Assembly: GCA_033980235.1 (NCBI GenBank)
Contig: CM067068.1
Location: 32,583,046-32,647,045, forward strand
Length of the DNA: 64,000 bases
Direction of reading: 5' to 3'
DNA from: Diadema setosum
Lineage: Eukaryota > Echinodermata > Echinoidea > Diadematoida > Diadematidae
Shown: positions 22,192 to 32,400 of the stretch, piece by piece
How the letters are laid out: every line of letters starts with the position of its first letter
How positions within the stretch are numbered: the first letter of the stretch is position 1
Notes under the pieces: model-generated
Databases searched by the model: none
Seen by the model: only the letters and a program-made list of their open reading frames with translations
Told to the model about the DNA's origin: nothing
Made by a program: the position numbers and the translations under genes

Positions 22192-24269
22192 GAGGAGAAA
22201 AAGGAAGAGGAAGAGGAGGAGGAGGATAATGATTGGTAGTACTAGCAGATGAAATGAGGAAGACAGCAATGATTGAAGATGATAATACAATCTCTTTCAC
22301 TGTACGTATGTTGAGATACATGTACTATTTGATAAGGCTTTTGTCAAGCATCTTTTTACTGTGATTTCTGCTTAGTAATTTACAAAGAATCATGAATATT
22401 TTGGTTATGTAGTAGTAGTAGTAGTAGTGTCAACGGAAATCCATGGAAACATTTCCTGTAGTCATGCCATGTGTATGAGGGGGAAGAAAAATTAACAAAG
22501 AGAACAGAAAATCATGTTAGCTTGTGTATATTTACAGCATGAGAAAACTCTTGTAATGAACCTCACGAGTTCAGCAGAGTTCTAGATTTCTGCCCTTTAC
22601 TCCATGGTGCCCGCAGATTGTGTCTATAAACTGAATGATGTGTTGAATATTATGTGTTACTTTAATTTTTCTTTTGTTTCAGGTAAATTTGAGGACGGCA
22701 GAGCAATGGGAAACATTGATGCGAAGATAGGGGCAATACAAGAAATGAGGCTCAGAGTTCTCTCAGAGTCTAAAAACTGGGTTATCCTCTCAGAAGTAAG
22801 TATACCATGTACATGGAGAAGCTACGTGCTCCTTTTACTTTGTTTGCTGTTGTTTTTTTGCGGGGTGTTATAAGAATTAATTGTGTTTAATCTTTTTTCT
22901 TTTTTTTTACTTTAAAGGGTGCGTACAGTTCTGGTCAAGGTGAAGATTTAGCTTTCAACGTTTTGTGAGATATTCAGAAACCACTCTATGAGATGTCAAA
23001 GAGCATGCAGTTCTAAGGGGTATCAAAAGTTTTGAAATGGCTGAGATATCAAAAAAAAAAAAGGTAAAACAAAGAGATACTAATAAAGTTGGGGCATGTC
23101 GCCTTTTATTATTAGCACTTTTTTGGATATCTCAGACATTTGAAAACCAATTTTCATCGAATAAACGTTGAATCCTTCTTAAAATTACATGCTCTTTCAT
23201 ATTTCATAAGAAGCTTTTCATTATCTCACTTAGGAATGTTCAAAACATGAATCCCTACCTCAACCAGTACTTAACAGTCCCTTTAAAGTGATCTGGATAG
23301 TGCGGAAGATGCGATGGGTGATTTTGTGTGTACACTAAATTTTGATATTTTTGTAAGAAATTTGTTTTAAGTTTGTTGTAATTACTTATTAATTATTACT
23401 CCAATATATACTCCATAAACTTCCATTAATTGAATGATCAGTCTTTTGTCATTTTCTAGTACTCAGAAGAAGAAAGTGTTCTGTGTATAGATCAGATCTG
23501 CTGCCCCAGCCAAGAAAAAAAAAAAGATGATAAGAGTTCAAAGTTTTGCATTTTTTTTTCAAAATCATATTTAATACAGCAGCATGCAAACTAGTGAAGG
23601 CATAACTGTGGGGCGAAAGTGCCCATAGATCAACATTCAACAATCAGATTGATAACAACAGCAACAAAAAAATATGGGTGTGTCATTTTCCAACCTTCGT
23701 TCCCAGAAGTTTGCACCTATATGTTTGAAGGTTTAAATGAAACTTTCCGACAGCATGTTTGTGTTGTTAGACATGTTTTCCTTGAAAAAAAAAAAATACT
23801 TGAAATGTCTGAAAATCTTTAGACTTGACCATTCCATGTGGAACAAGTTCAATAGCAACTTTCTCTTCAGTGAAAAGATACTGATATGAAAACAATATGA
23901 GGGGTTACTTAGTGGCCTCTTAGTGCCTTAAAGCTCCAGAACAGTGAGACAATAGTTAAATCATAAATACCCTTTTTGTTCTGTAGATTTAGACTCTCAT
24001 GATGAAGGTTTTGACATAGCATAGATATTGCCATGTATAAAAGAAGGCAAAATGCAGCGTTGTCCAGAGCTTATGGTAAAAATCGAAATGTGCTGGCTTT
24101 GAGCAGATTTCTTAACTTGTCATTCTAATTTTTGTCTTCTTTTATCCCCCTTCTCTTTTTCTTTTGTATCTGTCACATATTCTTTCTCTCTTTTTCTTTC
24201 TTTCTTTCTTGTGCCTTCTATTTTCATATTATTTCACAGATTCATATAGTGGCGAAGAAGAGTAGGTGA
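5347..24269 (+). CDS. MGAT4: Alpha-1,3-mannosyl-glycoprotein 4-beta-N-acetylglucosaminyltransferase (GnT-IV), C-terminal part, 6 exons
   Basis: Joined exons are 5347-5477, 15431-15538, 20474-20667, 21507-21676, 22683-22795 and 24240-24269: 746 nt, of which the first two complete a codon begun upstream, then 247 residues and TGA. The family (GT54) transfers GlcNAc in beta-1,4 linkage to the alpha-1,3 mannose arm of N-glycans in the Golgi. Diagnostic blocks are [17 protein letters not shown], a KPSLFQHIG segment, [29 protein letters not shown], and the tail NWVILSEIHI. The last four exons cover the C-terminal lectin-like domain known in this family. All introns begin GT and end AG and the frame is kept throughout. 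The catalytic N-terminal half and membrane anchor lie before the window. It resembles MGAT4A/B; the paralogue cannot be assigned. Confidence 0.95.
5519..5755 (+). repeat. (GAT/GGT)n microsatellite
   Basis: About 235 bp of GAT and GGT triplets with a (GATGGT)n core, starting 42 nt after the exon donor. It reads GAT in the direction of MGAT4 transcription. Long Met/Val or His frames across it are artefacts of the repeat. Confidence 0.95.
6904..7034 (+). repeat. (ATTC)n tetranucleotide array
   Basis: About 131 bp of ATTC units with a single interruption (TTTATTC near 6970), inside an MGAT4 intron. Phe-Ile-His-Ser repeats in two frames are a by-product of the 12-nt codon cycle, not protein. Confidence 0.95.
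11495..11587. repeat. 93-bp TTAA-flanked fold-back element, copy 1
   Basis: TTAA CCCGTTGAAGAC at the left and CCTCAACGGATTAA at the right form terminal inverted repeats. The interior contains the shared block ATAACACGCATTTCCC. Related copies lie at 35741, 50634 and 52882. TTAA ends followed by CCC resemble piggyBac-type targets (inference). Confidence 0.7.
11818..11975 (+). repeat. GGA/GAA-rich purine tract
   Basis: About 158 bp of near-pure purine (GGA, GAG, GAA triplets) on the + strand. It is a low-complexity mirror-type sequence with triplex-forming potential. Leu-rich frames on the - strand are artefacts. Confidence 0.85.
13087..13302. repeat. TACTGTA-ended MITE, diverged copy
   Basis: The left end TACTGTATAAAAGTGGACAT is mirrored by ATGTCCACTTTTAC at the right. 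The ends match those of the better preserved copies at 27195 and 47694. The interior is degenerate with poly-T runs near 13122 and 13172. TA-flanked and non-coding. Confidence 0.6.
15128..15355 (+). repeat. Diverged GTGGCC-rich dispersed repeat
   Basis: Starts AGGGTTTGACACTAAC and contains recurrent TGGTGGCC/TTGGCCACC blocks. A related start (GGCTCGACACTTACGGGGCC) occurs at 39028 just before a 71-bp tandem array, so this is an interspersed family. Boundaries are approximate and the class unknown. Confidence 0.4.
15431..15538 (+). CDS. MGAT4: MGAT4 exon b
   Basis: Acceptor TTTCAAACAG, donor GTGAGT, 108 nt, phase 0 at both ends. Encodes [36 protein letters not shown], the end of the catalytic domain. 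Joined directly to exon a it restores the family string PEKD..KHC. Confidence 0.96.
17323..17716. repeat. GCAGGGATGCCAAG-ended repeat element
   Basis: Left end GCAGGGATGCCAAGTTC; right end GACTTGGTAGCTCTGC reverse-complements to GCAGAGCTACCAAGTC. The interior carries repeated TGCGTGAGAT/GTGAGTC blocks. Such ends occur widely in animal genomes. About 394 bp and non-coding. Confidence 0.55.
18138..18169 (+). repeat. (TG)n(AG)n microsatellite
   Basis: A short TG run passes directly into an AG run, about 32 bp, in an MGAT4 intron. Confidence 0.85.
18629..18800 (+). repeat. Degenerate GAT-rich tract
   Basis: About 170 bp dominated by GAT, AAT and AGT triplets, a decayed microsatellite on the sense strand of the MGAT4 intron. 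Confidence 0.7.
19046..19635. repeat. 590-bp TTAA-flanked element with internal 20-bp palindromes
   Basis: TTAACCCGTTCC on the left is mirrored by GGAATGGGTTAA on the right. Near the right end a perfect 20-bp palindrome, GAACCTGGTATACCAGGTTC, occurs twice (19555-19574 and 19598-19617). The left 350 bp is clearly related to 43457-43810, sharing TTTCCATGGTCAACTAC. No coding capacity. Piggybac-like ends are an inference. Confidence 0.65.
19958..20352. repeat. Self-complementary TTAA-flanked element, family A copy 1
   Basis: TTAAAGGG at the left and CCCTTTAA-type at the right. The two halves are imperfect reverse complements: TTTTGAAATGGCTGAGATAT in the left half, its counterpart GGATATCTTAGCCATTTGAA in the right, so the whole would fold into one long hairpin. 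Other copies are at 22912, 29100 and 49263. Confidence 0.8.
20474..20667 (+). CDS. MGAT4: MGAT4 exon c
   Basis: Acceptor AAAATAG, donor GTGAGT, 194 nt, ends two bases into a Gln codon. Encodes [58 protein letters not shown]. This is the linker and the start of the C-terminal lectin-like domain. Codon use is strikingly GC-rich compared with the flanking intron. Confidence 0.96.
21507..21676 (+). CDS. MGAT4: MGAT4 exon d
   Basis: Acceptor TTTTGCAAG, donor GTGAGA, 170 nt. The first base completes Gln and the last base opens a Gly codon. Encodes [33 protein letters not shown], then a variable Lys/Gly/Asp loop and EDGFIQV. NTT is a potential N-glycosylation sequon. The apparent long reading frame beyond the donor is a GAT repeat. 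Confidence 0.95.
21789..22232 (+). repeat. Long (GAT/GGT)n microsatellite
   Basis: About 440 bp of GAT and GGT triplets, ending in GAA/GAG purine triplets, beginning about 112 nt after the donor of the preceding MGAT4 exon. It gives spurious Asp-, Met- and His-rich frames on both strands. Confidence 0.95.
22683..22795 (+). CDS. MGAT4: MGAT4 exon e
   Basis: Acceptor TTGTTTCAG, donor GTAAGT, 113 nt, phase restored to 0 at its end. Encodes [37 protein letters not shown]. It matches the distal lectin-like domain of GnT-IV proteins, where the Gly split across the junction is conserved. Confidence 0.95.
22912..23286. repeat. Self-complementary TTAA-flanked element, family A copy 2
   Basis: TTAAAGGG and CCCTTTAA ends, 375 bp. 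It shares with the 19958 copy the blocks AGAGCATGCAGTTCTAAGGG and CATTATCTCACTTAGGAATG. The central left half has lost part of the TTTGATGAAAA segment. It sits 117 nt downstream of an MGAT4 donor. Confidence 0.8.
24240..24269 (+). CDS. MGAT4: MGAT4 terminal coding exon
   Basis: After a long pyrimidine tract with TTTC repeats and acceptor TTTCACAG, the frame reads IHIVAKKSR and then TGA. With the preceding exon it gives WVILSEIHI, the expected C-terminal motif of the family, followed by a basic tail. Short but strongly supported by frame, acceptor and length. Confidence 0.9.
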   Translation: MHIVAKKSR

Positions 24270-27194
24270 CGAAAGCTGACAACTCGCAGTGGATTTGTAG
24301 CCAATAATGTGTGTATTTTTCTACGGGAATGTATCCAAGTCCTAGTATCACATGTTCAAGTCTTAATATCGCGTGTCCATTTGTGTGTATGTGGTGGAGT
24401 GCAGACGGGCGGAGTCGCCAAAATTCCACAATCGACTGTCCCCCTTCTTCCTAGTTCCTTCAAGGATTCTCTTGTTTTAGCTGTGGTTATGATCATGAGC
24501 CCGATTTGAGTGCAGAAGGGAAATTGTGAATGTTGGCTCTAGTTAAAATTCTCTTTCAACTCCCACCCTTAATGAACAAGCTAGCTGTGTCCCATGATTA
24601 GATATTGGTTTGAAAGGAAAGAAAACTAGTTTATACCAAGAGACAGACAGACATGTAATTGTGTCAGAGGATCGTAGGTTTCATGCAGCCCTCCCAGCTT
24701 GCCTGAATAACAGCAAATGAAAGGGTAAAATCTTTCGGACATGACATTATTTTCACAAACTTATTCCAAACTACAACACCCAACGTCTTGTAATTGAGTG
24801 AGTGTACCAGATACAATGTAGTAAGTGTGTTGAACAGTGCACAGTGAGCTGTCAAATTGTTCTTGCTTTTTATGTCAGCATGACTTGCTAAATTGTGAAT
24901 TACATCTGCCTTTAAGAATGGGGTGTCACAAACACAACCCACCTTTGTTTTGTTTATCATTTGTGTGTTTGTTTATTTGTTCATGTGCTTGCCTTACATC
25001 CTCTAGTCTAGATCATATTTGTACATACAATGTACTATCCCTTGGCATTTTCTTTCATGTGATAATTCAATGACATTTTTCCTGAGGGTTTACCCAAAAG
25101 TATGACTGATCCACGAATGTACCTCACTCTGGGCTGGTTCTCTATATACTGTGTTTTTGTCCGCCACTTTGTAAAATTCCCCTTTTGCATGTCTTTCCTT
25201 GGTATATACTTCAGCCATTTGTGCTTTTCTTTGCTGGTACCTTATCATTATTACTGTACGCGTAGTCATCCTGTACACACCGTGTTAGTGGCCTCGATTG
25301 TAATCAATGCAGCTCGTGAACAGAGCGGCATGAAGTGTACGGAATTACGCATCCTTGCTCTGAGAAATAAACCTAAGATTGGAAAGGGAATGCATAAAAG
25401 ATAGCATTTAAACTTTCCTTACACTTTACATAAAATCATGTAAATTTGTATTGCATCAGTTGAAACAGCTGACCTGGGATTTTAGGTGTTCCACACACAC
25501 CCGCTCCGTGATCCGCCATAAAGTGAGTGCATTTTATGCATGCTCTGAATGTGAAAATATTGCTGTTGGAGTGTGTGAGGCAGAATGTTACACATACAGT
25601 ACCACTCCATGTTGCATGAATGCTGGACATATAATTGCTCAGGTCAGGATGTGGCTTTGCTGGTCTTTAAATTCATGTATGAATGCTTCACAGCTTCAAT
25701 TAGACGGGTCGGCAACTGTATGGAGTATCAATGTGTGGCATTATGGCCATTCGTCGACATCAAAACTGGTTCTAGCAGAGCCTGGATTTCTGTGAACACA
25801 ATGGTTGCGTAAAACAATGCTCGTACTCTGTTCCAACCCACAGCTTGAAGGCATGGACAAGGAAGTCTGGTTTGGAACCAGCACTAAATCGTAGACTGGG
25901 ACATCATCACTTTGGTATTCTTTACATTCTTACTGGAGGTGGAAATGGACATTGTTTGTAATATTGTTTCCAAAGAACCAAAGTTTCAATATCTTTGTAG
26001 TCTGTAGAGTGTAAAAGATAGTCAAGTTTTGTTGTAAAACATACTCAATGGAGTATCAGCATCTAATGAATTTTTTCCAATGAAATGTTGCTAAAAATCC
26101 ACTGATTTCTGGAGTAAAGAAGAACTAAGATGGCATTAATTTGCACAAGCAGTGGGGGGGGGGGGGGGGATCTCCAAGGCAGCCTTTAAAGGATCATACT
26201 AGATTTTGTGCTGAGAATAAATTTCGGTAGCATGTTCGCACCTGGATGTCACAAATAAATCCCTTCATTGCATACTGTACCTGTGGAAGATGTCATAATG
26301 CAGAAAAGTATTACATGTGTATGAGGACATTTCAAGGTTTATTTTAAACAAGCTTTTTCACAAGCACAAAGCAAAGTGATCTGAAACACAGCATGAAAAA
26401 ATTCAGACACCATTTGTAAACTCTCTTTGTTAGAAGCAGAAAGCAATTTCATCTGGTATGTGTGTGTTTTGCTGTTTCAATGACAATTATCGTTGTATGT
26501 CACGTAATTTCATTTTAACATTTAGTGGTCAAAAAAATATAAGTGGTTGATTTTTTTCCTATTTCTCTCATTTGATGCACAGAGCATATCCTGTTTGTTT
26601 ATAATTACAACAATTGAGATCTTCTGTATTATGGACATTTTCATGGAATTTATGTATGGTGCCTGACTTTGTCATTTGATGTTTATATTTGTAGATGTTG
26701 CGATGCAGTTGATGTAGCAGGAGTCTCCATTGTTTTGATACAATTATATGAATTGCTTTACACCATTGAAATAATGTGTCACATCACCTGTGCATGAGTG
26801 CAACACCAACATTCTGTAATAGCAGTACTCAGCATAATTCATATCCATCATGGGCATTTTGTACACATCGAGAGTTGATGCGTTGGGCGGAAAAGTTTGC
26901 GGAGGGAGTCTGTGTAAGTCTAGATGTAGATCGGTAGATTCTATGTAGAGTTCCTAATTATGTGTATCTTCCAATGGGTTGTAGTTTGAACTAATTTTGT
27001 GTTAAGTGTATAGTGTTTGAGCAAGTTGTGCTATACAGGACATTCCTTGTGTTTTAGAAACCCTCCTTCCTTCTCCCCCCCCCATCCCCCCTTCCATCCC
27101 CCCCCCCCTTCCATCCATCCATCCCCCTTCCATGAATAACTGGTAAAAGATTTTCACTGGAAGTGGATCTTATCCCATCGGTTGACTTCCAGTT

Positions 27195-27405
27195 ACTGTA
27201 GAAGTGGATATTTTCGCGTGACTAATTTTTCGCACTCGGCTTGGTAAGAAGAGTTTTGCGTGTTTTTAATTCCGCGGAATCCAGACATCAACTACTGGAA
27301 CATATGGCAAGCAAAAATATTCACGTGCTTTTATTTTCGCGCTGATTTCAGATTGCGCGAAATGCGCGAAAATTTCAATGCCGCGAAAATTTCCACTTTT
27401 ACAGT
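27195..27405. repeat. TACTGTA-ended MITE, well preserved copy
   Basis: 211 bp, with ACTGTAGAAGTGGATATTTT on the left and the mirrored AAATTTCCACTTTTACAGT on the right. The body contains TTTTTAATTCCGCGGAAT and GCGCGAAATGCGCGAAAA. It aligns end to end with 47694-47906. Flanked by TA-type ends; non-coding. Confidence 0.8.
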
Positions 27406-27826
27406 TTATGAAACTTTCGTCATTTGATAGGTTTCTTCAATTCAGAAATAGTTAGAGACCTGGAAGCTTGGAGAAAGATGGGAGGCACAATAGATTTAAT
27501 CTTCGTTCGCTGCTTCCAGGGGTCCATTCGAAACCACGAATCATGCCAATATGCGAATATGTGCATCGAAGCGTTCTCTCATCGGTAATGGTCAACTCCA
27601 GCCGAGACTCTTCATCCGTGTATGTTCTTACAATGTACATAGAGATGAGTACGAAAGGCATGCCGTCAATCTCTCGTTTGAGGCGAGACCCCAGCCGAAT
27701 TTTTACCAAAGTGGGGTGCTTTTATTTGTCGTTTGAGAGTTGGGAGTCGAAGTACTTGTCCATTGCAAATAAACTTTCTGCTCGGCGTGACAAACCTGGA
27801 GGCCAAGCCAGGGTTTGATGACTCCA

Positions 27827-28426
27827 GCAGCTGTCGTATTACGTAAGAGCATGATAAGGATATCTGCCTGTGGCAGACCATTCAAAGTGAACTCAATTTT
27901 CTCTATCCTTTTTAAAGTTTTCAATTTTATATTCTATTGAGAAATTCTATGGTCATCCATTTTACATTTCGAACGAAAAAAATTGACCCGTAAATAACGA
28001 AAATACAGGAATAAGAAGGAGAGCATTACCAGTTTGCCGGTGCTGACAATGTGCTATTTGGCAGTGAGTTACAAAGGGGAGGTGAGACTACCTCCCTGGT
28101 TACAACAGCCTGCTGACTGGATCATTGAGAAAGCAGCTGTCGTATTACGTAAGAGCATGATAAGGATATCTGCCTGTGGCAGACCATTCAAAGTGAACTC
28201 AATTTTCTCTATCCTTTCTAAAGTTTTCAATTTTATATTCTATTGAGAAATTCTATGGCCATCCATTTTACATTTCGAACGAAAAAAATTGACCCGTAAA
28301 TGACGAAAATACATGAATAAGAAGGAGAGCATTGCCAGTTTGCCGGTGCTGACAATGTGCTATTTGGCAGTGAGTTACAACGGGGAGGTGATACTACTAC
28401 CTCCCTGGTTACAATCAGCCTGCTGA
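27827..28426 (+). repeat. Tandem duplication, two units offset by 306 bp
   Basis: 27827-28115 and 28133-28426 are nearly identical. Both contain GCAGCTGTCGTATTACGTAA, CATTTCGAACGAAAAAAATT and GTTTGCCGGTGCTGACAATG, differing by few substitutions and a three-base ACT insertion. A 17-bp spacer separates them. Recent duplication of non-coding sequence. Confidence 0.9.
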
Positions 28427-28429
28427 GAA

Positions 28430-28495
28430 AGAGAGAGAGAGGGAGAGAGAGAGAGAGAGAGAGGGGGGAGAGATGGGGGAGGGAGAAGGGGAGAG
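28430..28495 (+). repeat. (GA)n tract
   Basis: About 65 bp of GA-rich sequence with GGG interruptions, directly after the tandem duplication. Confidence 0.85.
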
Positions 28496-28657
28496 ACAAA
28501 ATGGAATGACAATAGTTCCAGTCACTGCAGTACAGGCATGCTCTGTCTGCATACGCTGAATGTCTACACTCACACACACACACGTACACACACACACACG
28601 CACCATGGAGCTACATAGCCCATGCCAAAACCAAAACAATCTCCTCCTCTCGCGGTG

Positions 28658-28678
28658 CCCCCCCCCCCCCCCCCCCCC
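28658..28678 (+). repeat. Poly-C run
   Basis: About 21 consecutive C bases, one of many unusually long G/C homopolymers in this window. Confidence 0.9.
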
Positions 28679-29099
28679 TCCTGTGGTGCTGTGGCGATGA
28701 CTGATGCTTAGATTAGGCCAGGGTCAAGAAACAGGTGTTTTATATCTTTGATTTTAAGTCATTGATTGCCAAGATATGCACTGGCATTATTTACTGGGGT
28801 GTAGCCTCTTCAAACGAGAGATTTGCGTCATGGTGTACACAATCGATTTGCGGGGATTCTCAAATACAGGTGTATGTGTTTATCCACGATGGGCCAGTGG
28901 TCCTGCTCTATGGTATCCCTACGCTACCGGATCTTAAATATTAAGTGTTTTGTTTTACCATAGAGTTAAAGCATATGTAAGGATTAGGCATGAACACACA
29001 GTTACTGTATTAGTTATTACTTCAGTGAAAATATACCTTGCTCAAATTTCATATATATCTTCCCTCTATGTACATGTACTTGTATTGTAAGCAGTAGTC

Positions 29100-29460
29100 A
29101 TAAAGGGATGGTATAGTTTTTGTTGAGATAGGGTTTCAAGTTCCAACTTTTTTGTGAGATATTGGAGAAACCTGTGCTGAAATATGAAAGAGCATGTAAT
29201 TCCAAACAGGAATTCAGAGTTTATTTGAGGAAAATTGGTTTCGAAATGACAGAGATATCCAAATCGAAGCAAGCCTAATAAAGAGTGGTATCCACCTTTT
29301 ATGAGGATGGCTTTATTTTACTATGTTTTTGCATATCTCAGCCATTTCAAAAGCTATTTTCATCATATAAACTTTAGATTCCTCTTAGAATTGTATGCTC
29401 TTTAATATTTCATAAGTGGTCTCATAATTAATGTGCATTGACCAGCATCTTCCCCTCCCT
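29100..29460. repeat. Self-complementary element, family A copy 3 (decayed)
   Basis: The left end is TAAAGGGATGGTATAG. The halves share GAAAGAGCATGTAATTCC and the mirrored AATTGTATGCTCTTTAATAT. The right end has lost the CCCTTTAA terminus, so the boundary is approximate. Confidence 0.65.
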
Positions 29461-32400
29461 CCTTCCGTTCACTTCGACCGGAATCTCGACAATGCTCGTA
29501 ACGAAAAGTGCCTTCACTGCATGTTAACACAAATCTAGAAAGGTTTCTGACTCTGATTCATGGTTTTAAACCCTTAGCAGCATTGTGTGCAGGTTTTGTT
29601 TGTTTGTTTGTTTGTTTTTTAAATATTGGCTGTATAAAACATTTTCTGTATGGTGCACAACAAACTTTACAGTTGCACCATGCTTAAGTGGAATATTATA
29701 ATTATAATCTGTTTATGGTAAGATCAATGTTTGTTCATTGTCCTTTTTTTACTCTCTATGATCAATCACATGCTGTAGTGGTTTTGGATACTGATGAAAC
29801 AGCCATGCTTTTTGAAAGGACAGATTTGCCAGTGAAAATGTGTAACAGCCACAATGCTTTGCGGGTTTGATCAGCTCCACTTTATGCTGCATGGCATTGT
29901 GAACATCTATCAGTGCTGGGTGTTATTTCTTTTGACAGACTTTCTGAAGAAAAAAAAAGTAAAATGAAAGAAAAGAAGCGATGTGGTTAGGCACCACATT
30001 TATGCAAAGATGGAATTGCCCATTTGTTTGTTTGTTGTTTTTTGACAATATGATTGTTTTTGTGAATGTGGCTTGACCACAAGACACCCATATACTGCAT
30101 GTCTGCAAATAATGGTGTATTGTTTGAATATTTGTTCTTTTGGTATAAAATGGAAACTCATCACATCAACAGACGACTGTACAACTGGCAAGAAAAGTGT
30201 CCCTGTCTGGCTTGTTTGTTTGTCTGTTTTTTTTGGGGGGTGGAAGAATTTATTGATAGTCTTCAGTCATCATGATTAACAGTCCCATTGACTTGTATTA
30301 TGTGTTAGAAATCATCAGAAGAGATTTTACATTGACGCCCAAAAACAATTGCAAAAGTTAATTCATGTTTTTTTACACAAGGGCTCAGTAAGGATCAACG
30401 TTCATGTTTACATCCTTCTGCCATTCTTATGATGTAAATTTCAGATGTGATGTAGAATGTTTGCATGTACTGTGGAAATCTGACATTTTTCTATGGTAAA
30501 TGAAATACCAGTATGTGGAATGGTGCAGCAATCACCTCGAAAGGATGGGATGGCAATGCAAAGAATTTTCACTTTCTCTTCGGTGTTTTGTTTTTCTAAC
30601 CCAAAGTGTAATAGGAAACGTGACCTAGTTTGTGGCTCGTGATGTGTTCATGCCTGTTTTAGTCTATACAGCTGAAGGTTTGTGAGATACATTGTACTAA
30701 CGGGCTTGGGGGAATAGGGGAAGCTTCCACCTTAATCTGATGGTAGATTAGGAAGGGGTGTGGCTAGTCATGGGATACAGTGGTGTGATAAGGGAACTTT
30801 GTTCCGTCTACCGGTACTCAGAGTACTCAGAAATAATCTCATGTTTGAGATTAGCCTGTAGAATTTTAGCACAACGTCGACACAGGGTAAAAGAGTACAG
30901 TGTAACGACACAATAATTCAAGAATGAAAGTTGTGCTGTAAGCAGTAAGCAGAGGGCGCCCCACACAAGGCCGACATTTGAGTTTTACCTCACAGCTGCA
31001 TGTGTATTAGAGTCTTGGACCTGTTGCCAATGGCAACCTATCACATGTTCCCCAGTCTGTGGGTATTACAAAATCCGACAGGGAATGGGTTTGAAAACCA
31101 CCTTATGATGTGCCATAATACAGTGCACTGATTGGGTGAGATATTGTAACTGAGCTCGGTCCACCACCCACAGAGCAATTAATATAGGAGGAAGGCTAAC
31201 CATGATTTTAGTAAAAAGGATTAAACAATTCCAGAAGGGGAAGAAATGTAGATAAGTATGCAGACTATTGTAAGCTCTTTTAAGGAGATATTGTAGGTGT
31301 GAAAATTGAAATCGGTATTTATGTGAAGTTCAAACATGAAATTTAGATTGTGGAAGAGCCATGACAGTGTTTTTAGTATGTGGGGATTGATGCACGAGTG
31401 TGAACGTGTCATTATTTGATGTCATGCGAGACGCATAAGGACCTATACACGAGTGTACGTACGCTATCGTAGTAGGTACCACTCGGAATACGTTTCCCTC
31501 CATTCTGTAAGCACAGTACTGTATCCTGTAAGCTCTCTTCTGACGTGCAGAGGAGAAATAGAGCTACATGTAGGGTGAAAAGAAAAAAATATGATGATGA
31601 TAATGAATTAATGTGCAATTAATAAATGATGTCTGTCCTTCAAGTCAGTGTAAAATTTCATGTCTGTTGATCAGACAAGTTTGATAAATGCATTTAATTG
31701 ATGGGTGTTGCAAGGGCCATTTACACTTGCAATTTACAGCTGTACCATATGATTTATAATTTGTGAGAATTTGCTCCTCTGCCGGCAGTCGATCAAAATA
31801 CTGGAGAAGCTATGTTCACCTCAAAATTGTGAATCTTTGGCACGTACTCCACTTGTGTAACTAAGTCTATCGTTTGTACAGGTGGCAGAACTCACTAGAA
31901 TGAGTACACTATATGACGTGGAGATGCTGAATACGCAAATAGATAGGACAAGTTGAATTTTATGTGTAAAACTTGTTTCATGAAGAAAATGTGCCAGTTC
32001 ATACACTACTCGATGTACCGGTACACCAACAAAAGAATAATAAATGGAAACACCCACATTTGTCTCTACATTTGAAAAATTGGAACAAAACTTCTCTGGC
32101 AATTCGAGAATTTGTGGTATATCAGTGCAAGTTTCAATGGCCCTGCTGTACACTGTCCCGTGCTATTAGAGGCCTGTACAGTTTGCAAGACTGGTGCAAA
32201 CAGTTTGTAAATAATACTCTTTTTTAAAAATAATTGTAATCTTTAATATCTGTTGTTATCATCTTGTGGACATGATGGAGCTGGGGTGATATGGTAGGAT
32301 GGAAGTCAGGTTGTCATGAATTTCAGCATTTTAGTTTGTAATTTCCTTGTGTCTTGAGGCTAAAAATAGACAGACTGGTTTCTTTGGCTAATAACAGACA

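Noticed and set aside
21481..22239. 252-codon frame on the + strand beginning in an MGAT4 exon
   Set aside because: Only 21507-21676 is exon; after the GTGAGA donor the frame runs through intron and a GAT repeat giving poly-Asp/Glu.
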